This document shows positions 12,539 to 19,938 of a stretch of 30,472 nucleotides of DNA, piece after piece. Both the position numbers and the translations under genes were made by a program. The stretch is from Anaerolineales bacterium (GTDB taxonomy: Bacteria > Chloroflexota > Anaerolineae > Anaerolineales > Villigracilaceae). The stretch lies in assembly GCA_024763295.1 (NCBI GenBank), contig JANTFU010000001.1, positions 1 through 30,472 on the forward strand, in the 5' to 3' direction. Position 1 is the stretch's first letter. Each line of letters opens with the position of its first letter. Below the pieces are notes generated by a model. The model ran no database searches. It was not told the origin of the DNA and was given only the letters and a program-made list of their open reading frames with translations.

Positions 12539-14677
12539 ATGGACGAAACGATCAAAAGACCCAAAGCCCCAAAAAAAATTGGACAATACGAAATCAAGTC
12601 AGAGCTTGGTCGCGGCGGCATGGCGACCGTTTATCTCGGCTACGATGCGCGTTTTGAGCGCGATGTCGCAGTAAAAGTGTTGCCTGCCGAATTTTTGCAC
12701 GATCCGCAATTTAGCGTACGCTTTCATCGCGAAGCCAAAATAGTCGCCAAACTTGAGCATCCCGCAATTGTGCCGGTCTACGATGTTGGCGAGCAGGACG
12801 GCTTGCCCTACTTCGTTATGCGCTATATGGACGGCGGCTCTCTCGACGACAAACTCGATGGCGGCAGCCTAAGCCTGCAAGAAACCGCCCGCATCATCAA
12901 CATCCTTGCGCCCGCCCTCGACCATGCTCACGAAAAAGGCATCATCCACCGCGATCTAAAACCCGGCAACATCCTCTTCGATGGCGATGGGCAGCCCTAC
13001 CTCTCCGATTTTGGCATCGCCAAAAGCAACGACGCCCAAACCAACGTCACCGGCAGTGCCATCATCGGCACACCTGCCTACATGAGTCCCGAACAAGCGC
13101 AGGGCATGGAAATTGACCGCCGCAGCGACCTTTACACACTCGGCGCAATCATCTACCGCATGCTCTCCGGCACACGCCCCTACGTTGGCGAGACGCCGAT
13201 GAGCATGGCAATCAAACACATCACCGAACCGCCGCCCGATATTCTACAAGAAAACGCCAGCTTGCCCCTCTCTGCCAGCAATTTCATTTACCGCGCCATG
13301 GCAAAAGACCCTGAAGAGCGTTTTCAAACCGCGCAAGAACTCGCCGAAGCGTTGAATTTTGTCGCACAAGACGCAGTCAGTAACGCCGACTCGCCCAAAA
13401 CCCTTTTAAGCCGCACTCACATCACAAAACGCAAACCGCCAACGCGCCCCGGCACATTGCCTGCGCGACAAACAAAAAAAGGGAAAGGAAAAGGCTGGAT
13501 TATCGGCGTCGTGATCGGGATTCTGCTTCTCGGCGGGGTGGGCGTCCTCAGCATGTTCCGTTCCCCGGCATCCAGCCCGGAACCGACTCCCAGCCAAATG
13601 GTCGAGGTCGTTCCGCAGCCCACTGCCACGGAACTTGCTACCGAACCCGTCCCATCCCCCACTGCGGACGTGGCGCCCAGCAACACGCCATCCCCAACCG
13701 AAACGCCCGAACCTGTCGGCGCGCCCGTGCTTGGCGGTGCAGACAAGATTGCCTTCATCAACAGCGGCAATGTCTGGATGATGGACGTAGACGGCAACAA
13801 TCTGGAGCAACTAACCACCGACGGCACACAAAAATCAAACCTGCAATGGCTCGCAGACGGCAAAACCCTGACGTATATTGCCGGAACTTGCGTCTGGAGC
13901 ATTGACGTGCCGAACGGAGTAGTGGATATTGTGGCGTGTTACAACTCAGCCGAATATGTGGAGGGCTTTAGCGTTTCGCCCGACATGCAGCATGTGGCAT
14001 TAAGTGTGAACCGCGAAATGTATGTTTTGCCCTATGATCTGGATGTACTCAAAAACGCCACGACACGCGGCGAACTTTTCTCGCTTTCGGGCTGTTATGT
14101 CAACGATTTGGGCGTGAAAGATGCGCTTTGGTCAAAGGACGGCACGCAATTGGCGCTCAAGTTTTTGGGCGTGAGCGGAAATACGCGCGTGGATATGGTG
14201 CGCGTGGTCGATGTGAAAAAATGTATGACGGCAAATCAAGTCATCGCTGAAATCACCCCCATGCCGGGCGATTTCGGGCGTATTGACGAATTTCCTGGCG
14301 CACGCTTTAACATTAGCGGCTCGGAAATTGTCAGCTACGACTGGAACGGCAGCGATCTCTTTGTGCTCAATACCAACAAACGCAACGGCGGCTTTGGAAA
14401 TCTCCACCGCTATAATATCGTCAGCCACAAGGCAGAAAATTTAATCCCCATCGATAATGCCTGCTGCTATCGCGATGCCCGTTTTAGCCCGGATGGTACC
14501 TACATCGCTTTTGCCTTTCAAGACATGCGGCTGGGTGCCGATGCCAAAATTGAATTCTATTATGTGCTCTACGGCACACTCGGTACAGGCGCAACGTATG
14601 AGCCGCTACCTTTGCCGGAAGGTTTCTTGACCGATGCGCGTGAAGCGCCCCAATTTGCCCTAAGACCGGCGAAATAA
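12539..14677 (+). CDS. Membrane Ser/Thr protein kinase with extracytoplasmic beta-propeller-like domain
   Basis: The 712-aa protein has four parts. Residues 16-274 are a Hanks-type (PknB-like) kinase: glycine loop GRGGMATV (24-31), Lys46 in VAVKVL, Glu65, HRDLKPGN (137-144; Asp139 catalytic), DFG (157-159) and APE-equivalent SPE (183-185). A Lys-rich juxtamembrane stretch precedes one membrane helix at about 320-340. A Pro/Thr-rich linker covers 341-397. Residues 398-712 form an extracytoplasmic TolB/WD40-like repeat region (NVWMMDVDGNNLEQLTTDG, RFSPDGTYIAF). It would sense an external signal and phosphorylate cytoplasmic targets. No strong Shine-Dalgarno is visible. The sensor part is not PASTA-like. 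No phosphatase or FHA partner is nearby. Confidence 0.92.
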   Translation: MDETIKRPKAPKKIGQYEIKSELGRGGMATVYLGYDARFERDVAVKVLPAEFLHDPQFSVRFHREAKIVAKLEHPAIVPVYDVGEQDGLPYFVMRYMDGGSLDDKLDGGSLSLQETARIINILAPALDHAHEKGIIHRDLKPGNILFDGDGQPYLSDFGIAKSNDAQTNVTGSAIIGTPAYMSPEQAQGMEIDRRSDLYTLGAIIYRMLSGTRPYVGETPMSMAIKHITEPPPDILQENASLPLSASNFIYRAMAKDPEERFQTAQELAEALNFVAQDAVSNADSPKTLLSRTHITKRKPPTRPGTLPARQTKKGKGKGWIIGVVIGILLLGGVGVLSMFRSPASSPEPTPSQMVEVVPQPTATELATEPVPSPTADVAPSNTPSPTETPEPVGAPVLGGADKIAFINSGNVWMMDVDGNNLEQLTTDGTQKSNLQWLADGKTLTYIAGTCVWSIDVPNGVVDIVACYNSAEYVEGFSVSPDMQHVALSVNREMYVLPYDLDVLKNATTRGELFSLSGCYVNDLGVKDALWSKDGTQLALKFLGVSGNTRVDMVRVVDVKKCMTANQVIAEITPMPGDFGRIDEFPGARFNISGSEIVSYDWNGSDLFVLNTNKRNGGFGNLHRYNIVSHKAENLIPIDNACCYRDARFSPDGTYIAFAFQDMRLGADAKIEFYYVLYGTLGTGATYEPLPLPEGFLTDAREAPQFALRPAK

Positions 14678-14681
14678 GGAA

Positions 14682-14722
14682 AACAAAAAGGCTGGCGAGA
14701 AAATCTCGCCAGCCTTTTTGTT
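14682..14722. terminator. Strong bidirectional terminator
   Basis: AACAAAAAGGCTGGCGAGA, loop AAA, and the inverse complement ending GCCTTTTTGTT give about 19 paired bases. It lies between the convergent kinase and peptidase genes and serves both. Confidence 0.93.
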
Positions 14723-14739
14723 CTTTTATGCTTATCTAT

Positions 14740-16140
14740 TTATTCAGCTTTGCCAATTTCGATATAGTAAGTCCCGTCTGAAATTTGGAAGCCGCCGACT
14801 TCAGAATTATTGGCAGTGTTACTACAACCAACCAAGGTCAAATTACCGCGGGATCCTGTCCAGATGGCGATGAAAGTATCAAAGTCGGAGCCAGACGTAT
14901 CAATGGCAATGGCAGAATTTCCACCGCTGTGTGTGTAAGTGTACCAAACGCTCCCTATACCTTTCGTTACACCACAGTCATTAATTTCAGGGTCATCGTA
15001 AGCGGTGCTGGCGCCGCGTGTTTCAGCACTGTTAACATTGAAAGGCAGAGAACTAATTGACTGGGCAGAAGTAATCTCATCATTTGACGGGGCAGAATAG
15101 GGCGCATCGGCAATATGAACAATGCTAACAGCAGCCAGCTTCATCCCAGCGTAAGTGCTAGTCGCACTCCATTCCATACTATGGTTTGGTGTGTTATTCC
15201 AAGTGTCGTTTAGGTAAATAACGGGTGGATTCACACTGTCGTTATAGCCGGTACCGACAATAGTATGCCCCTCGAGATGTACCATCACGGGATGCCCTGA
15301 GTCAATCTCAGCTTTAAAGTCAGCAAAGGAAAAGCCGCCGCTTACTTGGGTATCGGTTAGTTGATAGAAACAATCCGAAACGGTATAGCCTCTGGATTCA
15401 TAAAAATCTTTGAAACCCACTGTCCCGTCAGACAACCCAAAAGATTCGATATAGCTACAATATAACTTGGTGTTATTGTTATTGTAATAAAATGAAGTAG
15501 CCCCATCGCTATTTTCATATCCATGATCCCACTGGTTCGTATGCATAAAATCACCGGTGGTGTATTCATAGGAGTGTTCTGCCCAGTTGCCATACCACGG
15601 GTCGTGCGGACCACCGGTATCGTAACTCACCCAGTAATCATCCACACCGCCTTTGGTCATGCGTCCATCCATGCCCTCGTGGGATGCGCTCAACGGGTTT
15701 TTTGCTATCGAATCACCTGCTGTATCTACATAATAGCCCCAGTTGCTGGTCATGGGATATATCCCGTCATCTGTGGGACCGACATACATATTAGCATAAC
15801 CATTGCGGTCATAATAACCGGCAATCATCGCGGCTGAAGTTGCCGAACAGCCAAAAGACCACTCCGAGGTAGGCACATTAAGCTGCGTCGTTGCAGCGGC
15901 TTGTACTCCTCCTGATGAATTTTCAGTACCAAGCAAAGTGGGGCGCTGCGGTGGACCACCGATAACCATTTTATGAAGTGTAACGCCATTGGCTGTTAGT
16001 TCCTCTTCAACATGGAAATACTCATTTTCTTCAAATCTCGGTGGATCGCCCTCTTGTGCTGCCGCCCAGTTGGTACGATAAAAAAATGCCACGCCCAAAA
16101 TGATGCTTACAAATAGGTAAATCTGCCATTTTACTTTCAT
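14740..16140 (-). CDS. Secreted C39-like cysteine peptidase with PPC-like C-terminal domain
   Basis: The 466-aa protein begins with a signal peptide or anchor: MKVKWQ, a hydrophobic stretch 7-20, and AAAQ near 26-29. The central domain is papain-like, of the C39-like type: Cys98 in SEWSFGCSATSAAMIAGYYD as nucleophile, His292 in LEGHTIVGTGYN, and Asn311/Asp312 in YLNDTW. The region between is rich in Tyr, Asn and Asp. Residues 352-466 resemble a bacterial pre-peptidase C-terminal (PPC) domain, with SVWYTYTHSG and FDTFIAIWTGS. AAGGAGG before the ATG is strong. A promoter lies upstream at 16170-16197. It is likely exported and degrades extracellular protein; there is no ABC transporter, so a bacteriocin-processing role is unlikely. 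Confidence 0.82.
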   Translation of the reverse strand: MKVKWQIYLFVSIILGVAFFYRTNWAAAQEGDPPRFEENEYFHVEEELTANGVTLHKMVIGGPPQRPTLLGTENSSGGVQAAATTQLNVPTSEWSFGCSATSAAMIAGYYDRNGYANMYVGPTDDGIYPMTSNWGYYVDTAGDSIAKNPLSASHEGMDGRMTKGGVDDYWVSYDTGGPHDPWYGNWAEHSYEYTTGDFMHTNQWDHGYENSDGATSFYYNNNNTKLYCSYIESFGLSDGTVGFKDFYESRGYTVSDCFYQLTDTQVSGGFSFADFKAEIDSGHPVMVHLEGHTIVGTGYNDSVNPPVIYLNDTWNNTPNHSMEWSATSTYAGMKLAAVSIVHIADAPYSAPSNDEITSAQSISSLPFNVNSAETRGASTAYDDPEINDCGVTKGIGSVWYTYTHSGGNSAIAIDTSGSDFDTFIAIWTGSRGNLTLVGCSNTANNSEVGGFQISDGTYYIEIGKAE

Positions 16141-16169
16141 AAAGCCTCCTTAGGTTAATCACTAACCCC

Positions 16170-16197
16170 ATTATACGAGGTTTATAGGGATTGACAA
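16170..16197 (-). promoter_or_regulatory. Promoter of the secreted peptidase gene
   Basis: On the minus strand TTGTCA (plus 16192-16197), 16-nt spacer, TATAAT (plus 16170-16175). The leader is about 25 nt and contains AAGGAGG. Confidence 0.65.
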
Positions 16198-16273
16198 TAA
16201 CAAATTTAAAAAGAAAACATCCGAAAGACCCTTGGCGAGACATTTCAGCGTGAGTAGAACGCAACAATATTTG

Positions 16274-16399
16274 TAACGACCTACGGCATTGCAAACCCAA
16301 CGCCTTTCGGGGCAAAGCAATCCCCTAACAGCGCGGGAAATCGCTTCGCAGCCCCAGCCAGCCGCCCACGATGACGTAAAGCATGTGGGGAGGCAGTTA
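16274..16399 (-). mobile_element. Second copy of the inner MITE-like element
   Basis: 126 bp. Ends are TAACGACCTAC (16274-16284) and GAGGCAGTTA (16390-16399). Read on the minus strand it aligns along its length with 4843-4980: TAACTGCCT, then GGCGGCTGGCTGGG, GCGAAGCG, GGGGATTGCTT, CCCCGAAA and a final GTAGGTCGTTA. No target duplication is visible here, suggesting an older insertion. Confidence 0.75.
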
Positions 16400-16460
16400 C
16401 GATGGAACTAAAAAAGCACCTATCTGCGGACAAATGCTCTGAATATGTCTAATGATCAAC

Positions 16461-16838
16461 TTACTCCACCTCGTATTCAGCAGGCAATTCTTCGATGATG
16501 CCCTTCTCTTCACGCTTATCGAGCATCTGCATCTGCTGAATGACAACTTTCGTGAAATAGCGATTTTCGCCACGTTCATCTACATATTTGTCGGTTTTCA
16601 AACGTCCCTCAAGATAAACCAAAGCGCCCTTACGCAAATATTCATGGCAAATTTCTGCCAGCCTGTTCCAAGCCTCGATATTGACCCACTCCGTATATTC
16701 AGTCACCTCGCCGTCTTTCTTCCAGCGATTTGAAACCGCCACGCTGAATTTAACCACCTGCTTTCCCGTCGGCGTAAAGCGTGCTTCGGGGTCTTGTCCC
16801 AACCGACCAATTAATTGAACACGATTCAATGCGGGCAT
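16461..16838 (-). CDS. ssb: Single-stranded DNA-binding protein
   Basis: The 125-aa protein has the SSB OB-fold: NRVQLIGRLGQDPEARFTPTG at the start, KFSVAVSNRW, TEWVNIEAWNRLAEICHEYLRKG, VYLEGRLKTDKY and RYFTKVVIQQMQML. The ATG at 16838 follows AAGGAGG by 6 nt; the longer open frame upstream has no family match. After the OB domain only about 20 residues follow, ending EELPAEYEVE. The usual disordered tail and the DDDIPF-like tip that recruits repair proteins are missing, so this may be a shortened or secondary SSB. The 66-aa small-protein gene lies upstream on the same strand, but a terminator separates the two. Confidence 0.94.
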   Translation of the reverse strand: MPALNRVQLIGRLGQDPEARFTPTGKQVVKFSVAVSNRWKKDGEVTEYTEWVNIEAWNRLAEICHEYLRKGALVYLEGRLKTDKYVDERGENRYFTKVVIQQMQMLDKREEKGIIEELPAEYEVE

Positions 16839-16910
16839 CCCTTTCCTCCTTACAATTCGTTCCTGCGCCGAAACTTCACATATCTGGCATTTCGGGCAGT
16901 TGTGGGATAT

Positions 16911-16936
16911 AAAAAAGCCCATGCTTTCACATGGGC
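16911..16936 (-). terminator. Terminator of the 66-aa gene
   Basis: GCCCATG (16917-16923) pairs with CATGGGC (16930-16936) around a 6-nt loop. On the minus strand it is followed by TTTTTT. It lies 11 nt past the 66-aa stop and ahead of ssb, so ssb probably depends on read-through or its own promoter. Confidence 0.8.
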
Positions 16937-16947
16937 ATCTTTTCAAA

Positions 16948-17148
16948 CTATGCTTTTTTCTTCAGCGCGGGCAAACCGGTCTTCATTTCAATCAACTCAT
17001 AGCCCTCAGGCATTTCATTAACTTCTTTTTCCGGACGCACATCGCGCGCGAAGAAATACATGGTAATCTCTTTACCGCTCTTGGAAGTGCGTTTATTCGC
17101 ATGTAAATAGTAAGTAGTGCCTTTAGAATTGGTGGTTGAAAAAGCCAT
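16948..17148 (-). CDS. Conserved small protein (66 aa), function unknown
   Basis: The protein MAFSTTNSKGTTYYLH... continues with YFFARDVRPEKEV and PEGYELIEMKTGLPALKKK. I recall similar small proteins (pattern TYYLH...YFFAK...LPxGYxVxExxTGLPxLKK) in Chloroflexota and other environmental bacteria, with no assigned role. It is basic at both ends, has no membrane segment or signal, and looks like a compact beta-rich domain. AGGAG lies 9 nt before the ATG. It is divergent from panC, with both starts within 80 nt, and has its own terminator, so it seems to be a well-expressed single-gene unit. Confidence 0.75.
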   Translation of the reverse strand: MAFSTTNSKGTTYYLHANKRTSKSGKEITMYFFARDVRPEKEVNEMPEGYELIEMKTGLPALKKKA

Positions 17149-17227
17149 TATTTTTATCTCCTAATAGATATATTTGATTTTTATAGTGTATAACATAGAG
17201 ACGCTAAATGTCAATAAGGAAAACAGA

Positions 17228-18076
17228 ATGAATGTTCTAAAACAAGTCACTCAAATTTCCCATTTACGGGATGCAAGAAAGCGATTGCCCGAACCGGTTG
17301 GATTTGTCCCTACGATGGGCTACTTGCACGCCGGACATCTCTCCCTCGTGAAACGCGCGCGTGAGGAAGCGGCTTCCGTTGTGGTTAGTATCTTCGTGAA
17401 CCCAACCCAATTTGCGCCAACCGACGACCTCGAAGCCTATCCCCGCGACCTCGAGCGGGACACCGCCCTCCTACAGGAAGCCGGTGTCGATCTGCTCTGG
17501 CTGCCCACGCCCGAGGTCATGTATCCACCCGATTTTCAAACCTGGGTCAATGTCGAAAGCCTCACCCAGCCCCTCGAAGGGACGAAGCGCCCCGGTCATT
17601 TTCGCGGCGTAACAACGGTTGTCACCAAACTTTTCAACGCAGTCCAACCGCAAATGGCATTCTTTGGACAAAAAGATGCCCAGCAAGCTGCCGTGATTCG
17701 ACAAATGGTTAAAGATTTAAATATGCCCATCGAGATATTTGTTGAACCCATTGTCCGCGAGCCGGATGGACTGGCAATGTCGAGCCGCAACACCTACCTT
17801 AATCCCAAAGAACGCCAAGCCGCCCTGTGCCTGTACCGTGCACTCGAAGCCGCACAAACCACCTACCAAGCCGGACAAACCAACGCCGAATCCCTGCGCG
17901 AAACGATGCGCACAATCATCCACGCCGAGCCACTTGCCGAACTTGAATACGTCTCCTGTGCCGATTATGACACGCTCGTTGAATTGGAGACGGTCAAAGG
18001 CAAAAGCCTGCTCTCCATGGCAGTGCGAATCGGTAAAACCCGTTTAATCGATAATCATGTCTTAGAAGCTGTTTAA
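17228..18076 (+). CDS. panC: Pantoate--beta-alanine ligase (pantothenate synthetase)
   Basis: PanC (282 aa) joins pantoate and beta-alanine with ATP in pantothenate/CoA synthesis. Landmarks are PTMGYLHAGHLSLV (HxGH nucleotide motif, about 29-42), SIFVNPTQF (about 58-66), KRPGHFRGVTTVVTKLF (pantoate binding, about 119-135), FGQKDAQQ (about 145-152) and MSSRNTYL (KMSKS-equivalent, about 184-191). The ATG at 17228 follows AAGGA at 17216-17220; upstream codons in the same frame are promoter DNA. The last codons (EAV-stop, 18065-18076) lie exactly at the edge of the repeat element at 18065-18214, so the natural C-terminus has been replaced or trimmed by it. panB and panD are not in the window. Confidence 0.96.
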   Translation: MNVLKQVTQISHLRDARKRLPEPVGFVPTMGYLHAGHLSLVKRAREEAASVVVSIFVNPTQFAPTDDLEAYPRDLERDTALLQEAGVDLLWLPTPEVMYPPDFQTWVNVESLTQPLEGTKRPGHFRGVTTVVTKLFNAVQPQMAFFGQKDAQQAAVIRQMVKDLNMPIEIFVEPIVREPDGLAMSSRNTYLNPKERQAALCLYRALEAAQTTYQAGQTNAESLRETMRTIIHAEPLAELEYVSCADYDTLVELETVKGKSLLSMAVRIGKTRLIDNHVLEAV

Positions 18077-18214
18077 AACAGGGTCTCTGTAGCATGCGTC
18101 GCACCTAACTCGATAGGCATTCTGCTTGTAAAAGGACAAAAAACTCATCTATGGGCATTTTCTCCTTGAAATTGGTGCGACGCACGCCTGCATTCAGACT
18201 TATTAAACAGTTTC
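18065..18214 (+). mobile_element. Uninterrupted copy of the outer MITE-like element
   Basis: 150 bp. The arms GAAGCTGTTTAA...GCATGCGTCGCACC (from 18065; core 18092-18105) and GGTGCGACGCACGC...TTAAACAGTTTC (core 18174-18187, end 18214) are inverted repeats. The centre has CTTGTAAAAGGACAAAAAAC, the single-copy form of both insertion sites used in the 4.5-5.0 kb copy. Its left end overlaps the panC stop; its right end is 26 nt before the DUF389 -10 box. Confidence 0.8.
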
Positions 18215-18239
18215 ATGGGGTGAAATCTGCGCACTGGTG

Positions 18240-18254
18240 TAAAATCAGAATATG
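18240..18254 (+). promoter_or_regulatory. -10 box of the DUF389 gene, probably leaderless
   Basis: TAAAAT at 18240-18245, then 6 nt and the ATG at 18252. The geometry is the same as at tsaE. There is no Shine-Dalgarno and no clear -35. Confidence 0.5.
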
Positions 18255-19679
18255 AACTCCGAAGAGAAATCCACGCCATCACGACGCTTGCGTTTGCGTT
18301 TCAAATTACGCAAGCTAATTCCTGCCGTCTCACTTGAGCAACGCGCTGAAGTGCGCGTTAATATGCGCGATGCAGCCCATCCGGATTTTGACTACTTTGT
18401 GCTGGTCATCCTCTCAAGCATAATTGCCACACTCGGCTTGCTCACCAATTCAGCTGCCGTCATCATTGGCGCCATGCTCGTTGCCCCGCTGATGTCGCCC
18501 ATCATCGGTTTAGGATTGGGTTCTCTGATGGGTGACGAAACCTTACTCAAAGACTCCTTTAGCGCCATCATTCGCGGCGCGCTGATTGCCATCGTGATAG
18601 CGATCATCCTGACGTGGGTCAATGCTTCGCTGCCCTTCACCACCTTTCAAGACCTGCCCAGCGAAGTTCTGGCACGCACACGCCCAACCCCAATCGACTT
18701 GTTAATTGCACTGGCTGGCGGTTTGGCAGCCGCTTTTGCGTTGGCAACTCCTTCTATCTCGGCAGCCTTGCCGGGCGTTGCCATCGCCACTGCGCTGATG
18801 CCGCCGCTTGGCACCGTTGGCATCGGCGTAGCGATGGGGCGCTGGGACGTTGCGGGGGGGGCATTACTCCTCTTCATCACCAACAGTGTCACAATCGCTT
18901 TTGCATCCACGCTTGTCTTTTGGGTTATGGGCTTTTCGCCCGGCGTGCAAAACGGCAAATATGTGCCACGCAGTCTGACCCTTTCTGCCTTGGTCACCCT
19001 GCTCATGCTGTTACCGCTCACCTATTTTAGCGTCTCATTTTTTCAAGACGCCACGCGCACACGCAATATCAACACCGTCGTTTCAGAAGAAGTAAGCAAA
19101 CGCGGCGGCGTACTCACCGAGTTACAGGTCAACTCAACTGAAGAGGGTATCCTAAATCTCGAAATCACCTTGCAAACCCCGCGCCAATTCTTTTACAGCG
19201 ATGTAGACAGCTTACAAGAAGATATTGCCCTGCGCTTGCAGGAACCGGTCTCGATTGTGGTGGATCAGATTGTCGTGGCGCAGCTAGACCCACTCGTCCC
19301 GCCCACGTTTACGCCCACGCCCACACCTGCGACCAGCACCCCAACCGTGACCCCGACGATGACCGCTACCGTTACCAGCACCCCAACCCTAACCCCAACG
19401 CCTTCCCCAACATTCACGGCAACGCCGACCCTGGAAACCGCCAAAATGCAAAACTTCATGGTGCAATATGGCAAATGTCTAACCATTCGCCAAGCGCCAG
19501 GTTTTAACGAACCGGGAATCGGGCAGCTATACAACGGCAGTCTGATTACCGTGCTTTATGGCAAACGCACCATCGACGGGCTGGTCTGGGTGGAAGTACG
19601 AGATAAAGATCAACGCATGGGTTGGCTGCCGGAAGCCTGTATGCAGGTTGTAACCCTCACCCCGTCCTCTGCACCCTAA
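18252..19679 (+). CDS. DUF389 membrane protein fused to a TPT linker and an SH3-like domain
   Basis: The 475-aa protein begins with a basic cytoplasmic segment (1-40). The DUF389 membrane core follows at about 45-262, with the family hallmark LTNSAAVIIGAMLVAPLMSP (64-83) and further helices at about 105-121, 149-165, 203-226 and 244-262. A soluble region 263-350 continues the family. A Thr/Pro linker (351-392) then leads to residues 400-465, which look like a bacterial SH3-like domain (CLTIRQAPG, GQLYNGSLITVLYG, WVEVRDKDQRMGWLPE). The fusion suggests the C-terminus faces the envelope and binds cell-wall material or protein. The role of DUF389 is unknown. The SH3-like call is by pattern. Confidence 0.85.
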   Translation: MNSEEKSTPSRRLRLRFKLRKLIPAVSLEQRAEVRVNMRDAAHPDFDYFVLVILSSIIATLGLLTNSAAVIIGAMLVAPLMSPIIGLGLGSLMGDETLLKDSFSAIIRGALIAIVIAIILTWVNASLPFTTFQDLPSEVLARTRPTPIDLLIALAGGLAAAFALATPSISAALPGVAIATALMPPLGTVGIGVAMGRWDVAGGALLLFITNSVTIAFASTLVFWVMGFSPGVQNGKYVPRSLTLSALVTLLMLLPLTYFSVSFFQDATRTRNINTVVSEEVSKRGGVLTELQVNSTEEGILNLEITLQTPRQFFYSDVDSLQEDIALRLQEPVSIVVDQIVVAQLDPLVPPTFTPTPTPATSTPTVTPTMTATVTSTPTLTPTPSPTFTATPTLETAKMQNFMVQYGKCLTIRQAPGFNEPGIGQLYNGSLITVLYGKRTIDGLVWVEVRDKDQRMGWLPEACMQVVTLTPSSAP

Positions 19680-19853
19680 ATTTGGGGGGGCAGCTACCCT
19701 GCTGTATTCACGTTCGTTCCGCGCGCCGCTGATGATTTTCGGCGGTGCATTCCTTTAATCCACTCATCTAAAAAAACCCACCATCGAGTATGACGGGTAC
19801 ATTCAGACACAAAACAACGCTAATAAATCTCTATGATTGTGAGATGACTTTTT

Positions 19854-19862
19854 TGTTATACT
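19854..19862 (+). promoter_or_regulatory. Extended -10 promoter of clpC
   Basis: TGTTATACT: TGn followed by TATACT at 19857-19862. This gives a leader of about 70 nt with GAGGA ahead of the ATG. No CIRCE or CtsR operator was recognised. The preceding 19680-19853 holds nothing identifiable. Confidence 0.45.
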
Positions 19863-19938
19863 GATTTTGTTGAAAATTCTGGTTGCGATTAGGCAAGCCG
19901 CTTCTCGCAACAGCATTCGTTAGACTGAGGAAAACCTT

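Larger units (their letters stand above)
16141..16460. other. 320-nt spacer with peptidase promoter and a MITE
   Basis: It contains the minus-strand peptidase promoter (16170-16197), an AT-rich stretch with nothing recognisable (16198-16273), the MITE-like element at 16274-16399, and about 60 nt after the ssb stop with no obvious T-run terminator. Confidence 0.7.

Noticed and set aside
14740..16140. C39 bacteriocin-processing peptidase
   Set aside because: It has no ABC transporter domains and no nearby leader peptide gene, and carries its own export signal and a PPC-like domain typical of secreted peptidases.
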